Source of the DNA: Coriobacteriaceae bacterium
GTDB lineage: Bacteria > Actinomycetota > Coriobacteriia > Coriobacteriales > UMGS124
Assembly (NCBI GenBank): GCA_019421015.1
Contig: JAHZGC010000029.1
Span: forward strand, 31,277 to 50,543
Direction: 5' to 3'
DNA: 19,267 nt
Below, piece after piece: positions 5,718 to 13,897 of the stretch. Each line of letters begins with the position of its first letter. Position 1 is the first letter of the stretch. The translations under genes and the position numbers were made by a program. The notes beneath the pieces are model-generated. The model made no database searches. It saw only the letters and a list, made by a program, of their open reading frames with translations, and was not told the DNA's origin.

Positions 5718-7816
5718 TAGGCCGCCCTCCCAAGTCCGGCCAACCACGCAAGGTCGATTTCGAGCGGAACAGCGAGGTCGGTTCCGGGAATACCGATCTC
5801 AGCCACCAAAATCTTGTCTTCCCCGGTAAAGGTCTGCAAAACCATGCCGGCAACCCCCAACAGGCCGTCAAGGCTTACGTCCTGGTCTACCGACTGGACA
5901 ACTAGAACCAGAAAACGTACGGCTGCGTACCAATCGTTGCCCGACCGCTCCATGACGTCGACGGTATTGACGAGAACGGGCTTCCTCACAGAAAGGTCCG
6001 CAGGCTCCACGGCCGCAAGCGCCATGACGGAGCGCAGCCCTTCTTGTAGCCAAGAAGACACGCCCCCGAGACCGATCTCGGCAAGACCCTGAAACGCCGA
6101 GTCCGCCGTTGAGGTGAACGCGGCGTAGGCGTCCCCGTAGCCCAACAGAGCGTCGCCCCAGACCGTCATGACCCCGTCGAGGACCGCTGAGGCGCCCCCT
6201 ATCAGACCTCCTTGGGACACGAGACCGTCGAAAAAACCGGCAAGCACGTTGTTGTTAGACGCAGCCTCCTCTTTGGCCAGTGCGGCTCCCGCCACCGCAG
6301 CACGCGGAGGAAGAACGGCACCGGGACCAAACAACCCAGAAAGCCCCTCTGGGGCGTTGGCATACGCCGGGCTTGCAACAACGCAAACGCATCCGTACCT
6401 TCCCGGAGGCAGGAGTTTGACCCTTGTCACCGTTAGCCTTTGGAGCGCCTTGGAAAAAAGGTCGGTCGCCTCCTCTGAGGCATCGCGCGCCTGCCCCTCC
6501 AACCCCACCTGCCCGTTCCGAAACGTCTCAAAGTCCCTAGACGCCTCTACGACAAGCGACCAGTGGTGCTCAAAGCCGTTTGGAATCGATGTCGACGCCG
6601 CCGGAGCCCGTCCCAAATCTACGACCGAAAACCGGCAGACAGGGCATTCCGCTCGGGTCCCCTGCTCGATTTCGGCAACGCTGGAGTAGCCCACGAACGG
6701 GCCTTCCGCACCGGGACAGCCCGCGTAGGCATGCACGGTGGCCCCCACCACCTCACCGGTCGTAGGCCACACCTGCTCGGTGTAAAGCCCTGTGTTCCGG
6801 ACGTCGGAGGTGTTGGCGGGCAACGGGTGCAGGTCACAGGAGACCGAACCGTCGGCGTACTCGACATAGGAGCTCCGGTTCACCTCTTCAAGGGCGAACC
6901 GATAGAACGCCTTTCGGGCTTCAGAGCGCACCGATTCTTCCACGGAGGAATCCAAAGGCACCTCGTTATCCAGTCGGCACCGGTAGTAGGCCCGGGCCCT
7001 GAGTATGGGCACCCCAAAGTTCCAACCCGCACTCGAAGGGTAGGTTGGGTTGAGGGCCCCCGAAAGCCCAGCCAACGCCCATGCCCGCTCGCACATACAA
7101 GGATTGTCGCCGCAGTCTGCGCGCCAACCACGCTCCAAGGCCTCGTCAGCCAGCGCCTTTTGCTCAGCGGCAAGCTCGGTGAACTCGTCAATTTTCTCGC
7201 CCCGTTCCTTTAGGTCCCGAACCTGGTCGGCAGCATCGTCGGAATCAAGCAACCCAAAGTCGCTTTCGCCCTCCAACGGGTACGGCACGGCTATGCCGAT
7301 GTAGGAAGCATCCCTCGTCCCGTTGGCGCGAACAGTCAAAAACGAGTTGGCAGCAACGAGGTAAGGCACCGCGTCCTCGAGGGCTTTAAGACCGCGGGCA
7401 CCGCTCGTTGCAAGGCGCCCCCGTGCCCCCAGAACCGACTGGGCAGCCTCCAGAACCGGCGGCGCCGCGACGCTCACCACGGGCAGGGCCGACAGCACCA
7501 GCCCGATTGCAAACGCCAGCATACCCACAAGACCGAGACTCAGAACAAGGGCATCGAGCACCTGGGCCACCGTCACGTACGCAGCCACCATGTTCGCGCC
7601 GGCAAGAGCACCCGCATCGGCAACGACCTGCACGTCCGCAGCGGTGGAGGTAGCCCATTGAACGTTTGCAAGGCCAAACACCAGCACGATGCTAAGAAGC
7701 ACAGCGACGGCTGCCGCAACGCTCGTAGCGCCCCGTTCATCGGCAAACAGGCCAACGTCGACCACGCTTGGCAGATGCCGACCACCTCGCTCACCACGCT
7801 GACGACCAAGATTCAT
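5717..7816 (-). CDS. tadG: TadG-like (Tad-domain) pilus assembly protein
   Basis: A 699-aa protein with an N-terminal Tad/TadG-like module: FADERGATSVAAAVAVLL (residues 25-42) is the RGA-led hydrophobic segment seen in these proteins, but unlike the pseudopilins it has no glutamate at +5. A second hydrophobic stretch lies at about 85-125. The long remainder is likely extracytoplasmic, with cysteine clusters (CGDNPCMC, CPVC, CVC) suggesting disulfides. The ATG at 7816 has GGAGGGG 4-6 nt upstream; an earlier start at 7876 is possible. It overlaps the preceding pseudopilin gene by 26 nt and the following one by 1 nt. TadG proteins are thought to anchor or assist the pilus at the envelope; this is inferred from family and operon position. 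No von Willebrand A domain was recognised. Confidence 0.72.
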   Translation of the reverse strand: MNLGRQRGERGGRHLPSVVDVGLFADERGATSVAAAVAVLLSIVLVFGLANVQWATSTAADVQVVADAGALAGANMVAAYVTVAQVLDALVLSLGLVGMLAFAIGLVLSALPVVSVAAPPVLEAAQSVLGARGRLATSGARGLKALEDAVPYLVAANSFLTVRANGTRDASYIGIAVPYPLEGESDFGLLDSDDAADQVRDLKERGEKIDEFTELAAEQKALADEALERGWRADCGDNPCMCERAWALAGLSGALNPTYPSSAGWNFGVPILRARAYYRCRLDNEVPLDSSVEESVRSEARKAFYRFALEEVNRSSYVEYADGSVSCDLHPLPANTSDVRNTGLYTEQVWPTTGEVVGATVHAYAGCPGAEGPFVGYSSVAEIEQGTRAECPVCRFSVVDLGRAPAASTSIPNGFEHHWSLVVEASRDFETFRNGQVGLEGQARDASEEATDLFSKALQRLTVTRVKLLPPGRYGCVCVVASPAYANAPEGLSGLFGPGAVLPPRAAVAGAALAKEEAASNNNVLAGFFDGLVSQGGLIGGASAVLDGVMTVWGDALLGYGDAYAAFTSTADSAFQGLAEIGLGGVSSWLQEGLRSVMALAAVEPADLSVRKPVLVNTVDVMERSGNDWYAAVRFLVLVVQSVDQDVSLDGLLGVAGMVLQTFTGEDKILVAEIGIPGTDLAVPLEIDLAWLAGLGRAA

Positions 7817-8366
7817 AGCTCCCCTCCACCCATTCCGGCCTTGTCGCGACCTCCACCTCGACGCTGAGTCTGACATTCCCCTCGCCGTCGAGCTGCCCCA
7901 AGAGGGCCGGCAGAAGACCCAGCAGGGGCAGCGGTCGCGCCGTTGTCTCGATTCTCACTCGAGCGGTGCCAGACGCGCCTCCGCCCGCCATCTCTATATG
8001 CCAGCCCTGAGACCCCCCTTGATGGAATAGCGGGACCTCGGGCACCGCCTTGAGACGGCGGAGCACGTACGCCCGGTTTGCCAAGTCTGACGTCCCCACA
8101 CTGGCCGGTCTCACTGCCATGACTTCGCACCCCTCCGCTGCAGCCGCCTGCATAACCGCCCTCGTATACAGCAGGCATGCGGGTTGGAGGAGCAGCCCAA
8201 GGCACAGAAGCAGCACGGGGAGGATGAACGCCGCCTCCACCGTCGCCTGCCCCTCGTCGCGTCCGGTACGACATAGCACGCGTCCTCTCGAACGCCGCAA
8301 ACGGTTTCCTCTAAAACATAAGGACATCCAGAAAGGCATCGGCAGGATTTCTACCTCCAATGGCAT
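7791..8366 (-). CDS. tadE: TadE-like pseudopilin
   Basis: A 191-aa pseudopilin of the TadE family. RDEGQATVEAAFILPVLLLC carries the prepilin-type site: cleavage after G39, glutamate at +5 (E44), then a hydrophobic helix to about residue 63. The mature part is about 150 aa with basic and acidic patches. The start is uncertain: the ATG at 8366 has AAAGGCGGTG, one mismatch from the ideal ribosome site, 4 nt upstream, but overlaps the Flp-like gene by 56 nt; ATGs at 8339 and 8327 would shorten the leader but have poor sites. The gene sits between a Flp-like pilin and the TadG-like protein, the usual order in these clusters. Confidence 0.75.
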   Translation of the reverse strand: MPLEVEILPMPFWMSLCFRGNRLRRSRGRVLCRTGRDEGQATVEAAFILPVLLLCLGLLLQPACLLYTRAVMQAAAAEGCEVMAVRPASVGTSDLANRAYVLRRLKAVPEVPLFHQGGSQGWHIEMAGGGASGTARVRIETTARPLPLLGLLPALLGQLDGEGNVRLSVEVEVATRPEWVEGSYESWSSAW

Positions 8367-8616
8367 GGGACACCGCCTTTATGGCGAGGCGCGAGAACAA
8401 TCCTCCCTTACCGGCCCCCGAGAGGGCCGCAAGGGCAAGGATCACAGCCACAAGTCCGAGAGAGACAGCAAGGTACTCAACGGTCGACTGCCCCTCCTCG
8501 ACGTGTGCGCGGCAGAACGGGGACCGTGGGGGCGCAGCTCCAAGCCGCCTATCGCGGGCCCAGCCAGAGCAATGTGAGCGTGCACGCCTCCGACCCCTCC
8601 GATTCCTCGAACCCAT
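8311..8616 (-). CDS. Second Flp/Tad pilin-like protein
   Basis: A 101-aa protein with a Flp-like core: EEGQSTVEYLAVSLGLVAVI has the prepilin site (cleavage after G42, E at +5 and Y at +6, as in Flp pilins), then a hydrophobic helix and a short amphipathic tail of about 30 aa. The ATG at 8616 has GGGAGGGAG about 3-8 nt upstream. No in-frame ATG, GTG or TTG lies nearer the cleavage site, so an unusually long, arginine-rich leader of 42 residues is encoded, and its first 68 nt overlap the 3' end of the lipoprotein gene in another frame. It may be a minor or alternative pilin subunit alongside the Flp at 9103-9390. Confidence 0.7.
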   Translation of the reverse strand: MGSRNRRGRRRARSHCSGWARDRRLGAAPPRSPFCRAHVEEGQSTVEYLAVSLGLVAVILALAALSGAGKGGLFSRLAIKAVSHAIGGRNPADAFLDVLMF

Positions 8617-9103
8617 CGTCTCCCTCCCTTCCATCCACCAGCGCGACCTCAACCTCACCCGTTGCTCCGACAACCACGCAGCCCCAGACGCGTTGAAAAA
8701 AATCAAGATAGCCGTCGTAGGCCAGTCGCAGGGACCCGAGACCCCGATACTCCTCGAGCAGCAGGCTCGCCGTAGACGGCACGTCACCCTCCACCTTCCA
8801 GGTGGCACTCGACCCCCACGCGCTTTGGCGGCCCGCGACCGGGCCCTCCCCCAGAGGGAGAAATGCCGGGCTCCTCACCACCTCTCCATCGGCATGCGTA
8901 AGCCCACCGAAAGACGTCGCTTCCTCATCGAGACCGTACGACAGGCTTCCCGAGGGGTCGGCTTCATCCTGCAAAGAACAGGACCCTCGCCCCGATTCAG
9001 GCCCACCGGTGTTCGTGCAAGCGACAAAGCACCAGGCGATACAGCCAACCAGCAGACACACGATCCAAAGGCCCCTCATCCCATGAATGCGTCCCGTGCC
9101 CAT
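8549..9103 (-). CDS. Predicted lipoprotein inside the Tad operon
   Basis: A 184-aa protein not recognised beyond its sorting signal: MRGLWIVCLLVGCIAWCFVAC (residues 9-29) ends in a lipobox-like FVAC, followed by a low-complexity Gly/Ser-rich linker and a domain of about 100 aa with no recognised motif. The ATG at 9103 shares its A with the TGA stop of the Flp gene, so it is probably translated by coupling; an inner ATG at 9079 would give a tighter signal peptide. Its place between two pilin genes suggests a role at the cell surface in pilus assembly or anchoring, but this is inference from context only. Confidence 0.65.
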   Translation of the reverse strand: MGTGRIHGMRGLWIVCLLVGCIAWCFVACTNTGGPESGRGSCSLQDEADPSGSLSYGLDEEATSFGGLTHADGEVVRSPAFLPLGEGPVAGRQSAWGSSATWKVEGDVPSTASLLLEEYRGLGSLRLAYDGYLDFFQRVWGCVVVGATGEVEVALVDGREGDDGFEESEGSEACTLTLLWLGPR

Positions 9104-9390
9104 CAGAGACTGTTGATTCCGTCGGCTATCTCGCTCCAAAGGCTTTCGAGCCTTCCTCTAAAGAGAAGGACAGCAGCGATGGCGATGACCACGAGCACGC
9201 CCACCAAGATGGCGTATTCCGTCGTGCCCTGGCCCTCGTCCTCCTCAAAACGCTGCGCAACGTTCCGGAACCATTCCTCGAGACGCAGCCGGACAACCGC
9301 TCCTACGCATGAAATTCGCGACAGGGCCCCATTCAGCGAACCTCGCCCATCCTCAGCATGCAGAACAACCCTCAGCCCATCATTTTTCAT
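9103..9390 (-). CDS. flp: Flp-type major pilin
   Basis: A 95-aa Flp/Fap pilin, the probable major subunit. DEGQGTTEYAILVGVLVVIA (residues 51-70) is the Flp signature: cleavage after G53 leaves QGTTEY with glutamate at +5 and tyrosine at +6, followed by the hydrophobic helix. The mature protein would be about 42 aa ending SLWSEIADGINSL, a normal Flp size. The leader of 53 residues is much longer than the roughly 15-25 usual for Flp; the ATG at 9390 has AAAGGTGG about 5 nt upstream and no later in-frame start codon exists, so the length looks genuine. It lies 31 nt after tadC. Confidence 0.85.
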   Translation of the reverse strand: MKNDGLRVVLHAEDGRGSLNGALSRISCVGAVVRLRLEEWFRNVAQRFEEDEGQGTTEYAILVGVLVVIAIAAVLLFRGRLESLWSEIADGINSL

Positions 9391-9421
9391 TGCGCCCACC
9401 TTTCCAACGGACCCACAACCG

Positions 9422-10132
9422 TCACACCACCAGTTCCGTAAGCGACGCGAGCAGCGGCCCGAGAATCGCCAGCAGCATCGCCGGAAGAATCAGGCCTCCC
9501 GTCGGAACCAGCATCTTTACCGGCGCTTTCTCGATTCGCTCCTGAACCATCGCCCTGTGTTCCTCACGAATAGCCTTTGACTGGTCGGTAAGCGCCAGTG
9601 CCAACGGGGCCCCGAAGTCGAGGGACTCGGTAACCGTATCCACAAAGGTGGTAAAGGCCCCGACTTCCAAACGCGCCGCTAGGGCCCTGAGAGCCCCCTT
9701 CCTGCTCGCCAGGCCCAGTCTCCACGAGAGCATCGCCTGCGAGAGGTGGCCAGAAAGCGACGTCGCATAGCGCGCACAGTAGATTTCGAGGGAGGCATCG
9801 AACGGCACCCCCGCAGAAAGCCCGAGCGCCACGACGTCGATAAGCTCCGCTAACTCCGAAAGGCAGCGGTCGCGCTCCAATGCTTTGGCCCGCTCACGAT
9901 TGCGCGTCTTGAATACCGACACAAACGGCCGCAGCATCCCCCTCACCCTGTTCGGCAACGTGAACGTTCTATAAAGTGGCCTGCGTCTGCCCTCCGCAAC
10001 CTTGCGCCTCATGCTCCAACGGGAGAGAACGCTGCGCGCATAGAGGCTCACCGCGGGCTCGCTTAACAGCCACAAGGTGCCCGAAGCGGCGGCACAGGCA
10101 GAGCCCACCGACACCGCAAGCAGCACATTCAT
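9422..10132 (-). CDS. tadC: TadC, Tad pilus inner-membrane platform protein
   Basis: A 236-aa T2SSF-domain membrane protein. An N-terminal membrane segment (residues 1-25) is followed by a cytoplasmic stretch, then ELAELIDVVALGLSAGVPFD (about 93-112) and the C-terminal RIEKAPVKMLVPTGGLILPA with a final hydrophobic hairpin, both typical of TadC. With TadB it forms the platform on which TadA acts. The ATG at 10132 overlaps the tadB stop (ATGA) and has AAGGGGGTGAT 4 nt upstream; a longer frame starting 75 nt earlier is rejected. The protein is shorter than many TadCs (about 300 aa) but has all expected parts. Confidence 0.87.
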   Translation of the reverse strand: MNVLLAVSVGSACAAASGTLWLLSEPAVSLYARSVLSRWSMRRKVAEGRRRPLYRTFTLPNRVRGMLRPFVSVFKTRNRERAKALERDRCLSELAELIDVVALGLSAGVPFDASLEIYCARYATSLSGHLSQAMLSWRLGLASRKGALRALAARLEVGAFTTFVDTVTESLDFGAPLALALTDQSKAIREEHRAMVQERIEKAPVKMLVPTGGLILPAMLLAILGPLLASLTELVV

Positions 10133-11073
10133 GGAATCACCCCCTTCATCTGCCTGCGAATAAACCAAAGGGCCGAGATATCGAGAAGGACGGCGACGCC
10201 CAGGCAAAGCCTGCCCGCCGGCATCGCAAGCCCGGCCCTGTAGTCGGCAGAAAGCAGGACGAGCGCCGCAGCGAGCAGGACGGGCATGCTGGCCACAATC
10301 CGGGCAGACAGCCTCACCTGCGACGTTTTGACCGACAGCTCCCTGCGCAATGCGACACCGTCGGAGACCATGAGGGCCGTCCGGGCAAACAGCTCGTTAA
10401 GCGACGACCCGGTACGCTGGGAGATCTGAAGCGACGTCCCCAACAAGGCCATTCCCGGCGTCTCCGCACGGCTGCAAAGCGACGCGACGGCAGCGTCCAC
10501 CGTGCGACCGCTCTTTATTTCGAAAGACGCCTTGAGAAACTCAGTCCCGAGCGGCTCGCCGACGTTGCGCCCCACGTGCTCGATGGCCTGGGGCAAAGAC
10601 TTCCCGACGCTGAGTGCGGCCGCAAGCGACCTAAGGACCTCGGGCATCTGGGCCGCCGCCCTGTCGCGGGCGACGCGCTCGCTTCGGCCCACAAATAGGC
10701 CCAAAGCCGCAAACCCCATCGCAACACCCACGGCCGCCCCTATGGGAGACAGACTTACAAGGGTGCCGACGGCGCCGGCCGAGACCACACAGACGCATGC
10801 AAAGGCCACGCACGCCCTACGCGTCATCGCCAGCGGAGTACTGACCAGGGCCATCCTCAGGCGTTCGGACGGCTCGACCACGACCGGGGCGTTGCTCAGA
10901 CGGATGAGGGGAACCCAGTGGCCGAGCAGCTCCATCCGTTCCACGACGGCCTGTGCCAGGTGCGGACGGTGAAGGCGGCCGACCCGTGGCGGGAGGCGCG
11001 CCATGCAGCCGGTTGCCAAAGCAGAGGCCAACGCGACCAGCAGACAGCTCAACACGGCACAGACGCCCTCCAC
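10129..11073 (-). CDS. tadB: TadB, Tad pilus inner-membrane platform protein
   Basis: A 314-aa T2SSF-domain membrane protein. Membrane segments lie at the N-terminus (2-25), about 95-130 and the C-terminus (about 270-305). The central domain includes QMPEVLRSLAAALSVGKSLP (about 162-181) and SLQISQRTGSSLNELFARTA, both characteristic of TadB. The start is a GTG at 11073 with GGGGGAGGTG 5 nt upstream, overlapping the end of tadA by 25 nt, so translation is coupled. TadB and TadC are the paired platform proteins that turn ATP hydrolysis by TadA into pilin extrusion. Confidence 0.87.
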   Translation of the reverse strand: MEGVCAVLSCLLVALASALATGCMARLPPRVGRLHRPHLAQAVVERMELLGHWVPLIRLSNAPVVVEPSERLRMALVSTPLAMTRRACVAFACVCVVSAGAVGTLVSLSPIGAAVGVAMGFAALGLFVGRSERVARDRAAAQMPEVLRSLAAALSVGKSLPQAIEHVGRNVGEPLGTEFLKASFEIKSGRTVDAAVASLCSRAETPGMALLGTSLQISQRTGSSLNELFARTALMVSDGVALRRELSVKTSQVRLSARIVASMPVLLAAALVLLSADYRAGLAMPAGRLCLGVAVLLDISALWFIRRQMKGVIP

Positions 11074-12368
11074 CGTTCCACCTCCCCCGGCTCAACCAAT
11101 CCCCTGCGTTGCGCAAGGCCCACATATTCCGGCTCACGAACCAAAAACCAACGGTCGACGTGGCGGTCGTAGGCTACACATTCTTCTAGCTCCACCGTTC
11201 CTTGACCCGACCTTCCGCAGGCGGTGAGACCCTCGACACGCCTGGCCCCGCTAGGAAGCCTTCCCGTCATGACCATGAAGTCGAGTGCGGTCGCAATCTG
11301 ACCCTCGATCACTTGGGCCGGCAGGTCGATCCCAAAACGCGCCATCAGCACAAGGCGCAAGACGGCTTCCTGGGGGCTTCCGGCATGCAAGGTGGTGAGC
11401 GACCCGTCGTGCCCCGTGTTCATGGCCTGAAGCATGTCGATCGCCTCTCCCCCGCGGACCTCGCCCACCACGATGCGGTCGGGGCGCATGCGCAGCGCGT
11501 TTATGACGAGCTGGCGAATGGTGACCTCCCCCGTCCCCTCGATGGAGGCATCCCGAGCCTCGAGGCGCGCGACATGGGCATCCTCGGAGAACTTGAGCTC
11601 TGCAGAGTCCTCTATGGTGACTATGCGCTCGTCTGGGTCGATGGCACGCGACAGGGCGTTCAACAGCGTCGTCTTGCCCGATCCCGTACCACCGACCACC
11701 GCCATGTCGCTGCGGGAGCGCACGCCGAGTGCCAAAAGCCATGCATACCAGGCGGGAAGCGACCCGAGGCGCACCATCTCGTCGAGCGAGACGATTTTGC
11801 TCGAGAACTTGCGTATCGTAACGAGGGGCCCGTCGACGGCCACCGGCGGAATCACCGCGTTGACCCGGTAGCCGTTTTTCAAACGGGCGTTCACCAGGGG
11901 GCTCTGCTCGTCGATGCGACGCCCCACAGGCGCAATGATGCGCTCGATAGCCGCGCGTATCTGTTCGTCGCTCTCGAACACGCGGTCTGCCTTTTGCAGC
12001 CGCCCCTCCTTCTCGTAGTAAAGCGACTGCGTCCCGTTCACCATGACCTCGCTCACCTCGTCGTCTGCCATGAACACCTCAAGAGGGCCCAGACCAACGA
12101 TGTCGTCGCACACCTCGTCAGCCAACGCCCTCCTCTCCTCCTCGGTGAGAGACTCGAAGCCGCCCTCGTTCATAACCGCGCTCAACGTTACCCATAGCTC
12201 CTCGCGCGCCCTCTGGGCATCACCCTCGTCCGCCATACGGGCGATCTCGCGATAACCCAGACGGTCCACGAGAGAGTCCCGCAAGCCCGACCTCAGGCGG
12301 CTCCACCTGCGCGTGGCACCGCTCCCAGGCCCCTCGCCGGGACCACCGACTCGGTCTAGAAGGGACAT
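11049..12368 (-). CDS. tadA: TadA/CpaF, Tad pilus assembly ATPase
   Basis: A 439-aa secretion ATPase of the VirB11/CpaF group, which hydrolyses ATP in the cytoplasm to drive pilin assembly. All motifs are present: GLGPLEVFMADDEVSEVMVN (92-111) in the N-terminal domain, RIDEQSPLVNARL (151-163), Walker A GGTGSGKTT (226-234), Asp box TIEDSAEL (251-258), Walker B RIVVGEVRGGEA (298-309) and His box HDGSLTTLHA (320-329). The ATG at 12368 has GGAGGTG 7 nt upstream and overlaps the tadZ end by 13 nt. Length is normal for the family. Confidence 0.95.
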   Translation of the reverse strand: MSLLDRVGGPGEGPGSGATRRWSRLRSGLRDSLVDRLGYREIARMADEGDAQRAREELWVTLSAVMNEGGFESLTEEERRALADEVCDDIVGLGPLEVFMADDEVSEVMVNGTQSLYYEKEGRLQKADRVFESDEQIRAAIERIIAPVGRRIDEQSPLVNARLKNGYRVNAVIPPVAVDGPLVTIRKFSSKIVSLDEMVRLGSLPAWYAWLLALGVRSRSDMAVVGGTGSGKTTLLNALSRAIDPDERIVTIEDSAELKFSEDAHVARLEARDASIEGTGEVTIRQLVINALRMRPDRIVVGEVRGGEAIDMLQAMNTGHDGSLTTLHAGSPQEAVLRLVLMARFGIDLPAQVIEGQIATALDFMVMTGRLPSGARRVEGLTACGRSGQGTVELEECVAYDRHVDRWFLVREPEYVGLAQRRGLVEPGEVERWRASVPC

Positions 12369-13894
12369 TCGACCTGCACCTCCCCTTTGCGTTCCTTGCG
12401 CCCTTTACGCATCAGGCCGCGTTTTTCAACCACAGGCCCCGCCGGCAGCGACGCGAAACCTCCCCGAGGGGAGACGCGGCAACCCAAGTCGGCCGCGAGG
12501 GGCAACGCGAGGTCGGAGACGGAGAGGGCAAAGCGGTTCCTTGCCGTCAGCAGCTCGCCGGCGCTCCCGATAGAGAACATCTGAGCGACCTCGGCTCCGC
12601 CGTCCACGGCTTTGACGGTCTGCGGCGCCTGGGACGAGAAGCGCAGGCGTTCCAGGTACCCTTCGTCGCGATGGCGCGGGTCACAGCGGTTGACGACCGT
12701 CACGAGCTTGGTCCGCGCCACACCGATCCTGGTGCAGAGCGACTGCTGAGCCGCAAGCGACTCGATTGAAAACGCCCGCTGGTCGGTCACCAACAAACAT
12801 CGGTCGCTGAGGTCGAACACCTGGGCGGCCGCCTCGCCCACACCGGTGGGCAGGTCCACCACGGCGATGTCGGCACCGGCCCGAGCCGCCTTTAACAACT
12901 CCCCGGCCATACCGGCAAGCACCTCCGCCTGTTCGGGGGACTTACAGAACTCAAAGGCCGCCAGACCGCTTTCGGGAGTGGTTCGGCAACGAGCCATCGA
13001 CCGGGCGTCGACCCTCACGTTCTCCAAGGGTTCCCCCACGTCGAAAAGGCCATCGGTCTCGTCCGACCCCAAGAAGCCCAAGCTCGTCCCAAACTGAAAG
13101 TCAAGGTCCACGAGCGCCACCGTCAATCCGCTTCTTGCCAGGGCCAACGCGCTGATCACAGCAAGCGAGCTCTTCCCCACCCCTCCGCGAGAGGAAGTAA
13201 AGCACAGGGTCGGGACGTGGTCCTCCATGCCCGCCACAGCGCACTCGCGGTAGGGCAGCGAGACAAGCGGACGGTATGCGATGGGCTCCTTCTCGATGAC
13301 GGGCCACAACGACGCCGTAGGGTCCCCATCGCTTTTTGCACAGGAGGCGGGGTCGGCCACGGGCTCGGCCGCACCGGAGATATTGGCGAGCTCCTCGACC
13401 ACCCCGACCTTTGGAAAGCGGCCCGTCGTCCGCATGGCGGGAACGCAAGCGTTCGTGCCGGGCACGGCGGTAGAGCCACCCGCGCCGCGAGACCCAACGT
13501 CGACTTCCGGGCACGGTGGGAAGCTCTCGCCTGCGGCAAGCGAGCAAAGCAACCGCACGAGCCCCGGCGGCTCGACCACCGCGGTCACACCGCGAGCCGA
13601 GGCCGCAGGCGCAAGCGTCAGAGCATCCGGACGGCACAGGACAGCGGCACCCCCGCCCAGGGCGCCGAGGGTCTGGGCAAGTTCGACCGACTCCCCGGCA
13701 CCCAGTCCTTGGCCTTCGCCCACGATGACGTCGACCTCGGCCTCCGCACGCATCTCCGCAATGCGGACGGGTGCCCCATCGGCCGCAGGCTCCCATACGA
13801 CGCCCCGGGACGCGCCGGCCGCGACCAGGGCCGAAGCTATGGCCACAAACTCCCGAGCACCCGAGCAGATCAACCACCTGGCGTCCAATCCCAT
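12356..13894 (-). CDS. tadZ: TadZ/CpaE-like ParA/MinD ATPase, pilus localisation
   Basis: A 512-aa protein with a divergent N-terminal region (1-125, probably the atypical receiver-like domain of TadZ), a low-complexity linker (about 125-225) and a C-terminal MinD/ParA ATPase domain (about 226-460). The deviant Walker A reads SSRGGVGKSS (234-243), with R in place of the signature lysine of MinD (K-G-G-x-G-K-S); the A' motif is VDLDFQFGTS (262-271) and the Walker B is VVDLPTG. TadZ places the pilus machine at a cell pole. The ATG at 13894 has GGAGGAG about 6 nt upstream; the stop of cpaB is 3 nt before it. Longer than usual for TadZ (about 370-400 aa) because of the linker. Confidence 0.85.
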   Translation of the reverse strand: MGLDARWLICSGAREFVAIASALVAAGASRGVVWEPAADGAPVRIAEMRAEAEVDVIVGEGQGLGAGESVELAQTLGALGGGAAVLCRPDALTLAPAASARGVTAVVEPPGLVRLLCSLAAGESFPPCPEVDVGSRGAGGSTAVPGTNACVPAMRTTGRFPKVGVVEELANISGAAEPVADPASCAKSDGDPTASLWPVIEKEPIAYRPLVSLPYRECAVAGMEDHVPTLCFTSSRGGVGKSSLAVISALALARSGLTVALVDLDFQFGTSLGFLGSDETDGLFDVGEPLENVRVDARSMARCRTTPESGLAAFEFCKSPEQAEVLAGMAGELLKAARAGADIAVVDLPTGVGEAAAQVFDLSDRCLLVTDQRAFSIESLAAQQSLCTRIGVARTKLVTVVNRCDPRHRDEGYLERLRFSSQAPQTVKAVDGGAEVAQMFSIGSAGELLTARNRFALSVSDLALPLAADLGCRVSPRGGFASLPAGPVVEKRGLMRKGRKERKGEVQVECPF

Positions 13895-13897
13895 GGC

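Noticed and set aside
8360..9580. Long plus-strand open frame across the pilin genes
   Set aside because: It is antisense to five well-supported minus-strand genes, has no recognisable domain and is rich in Arg, Pro and Ser, as expected for a shadow frame in high-GC DNA.
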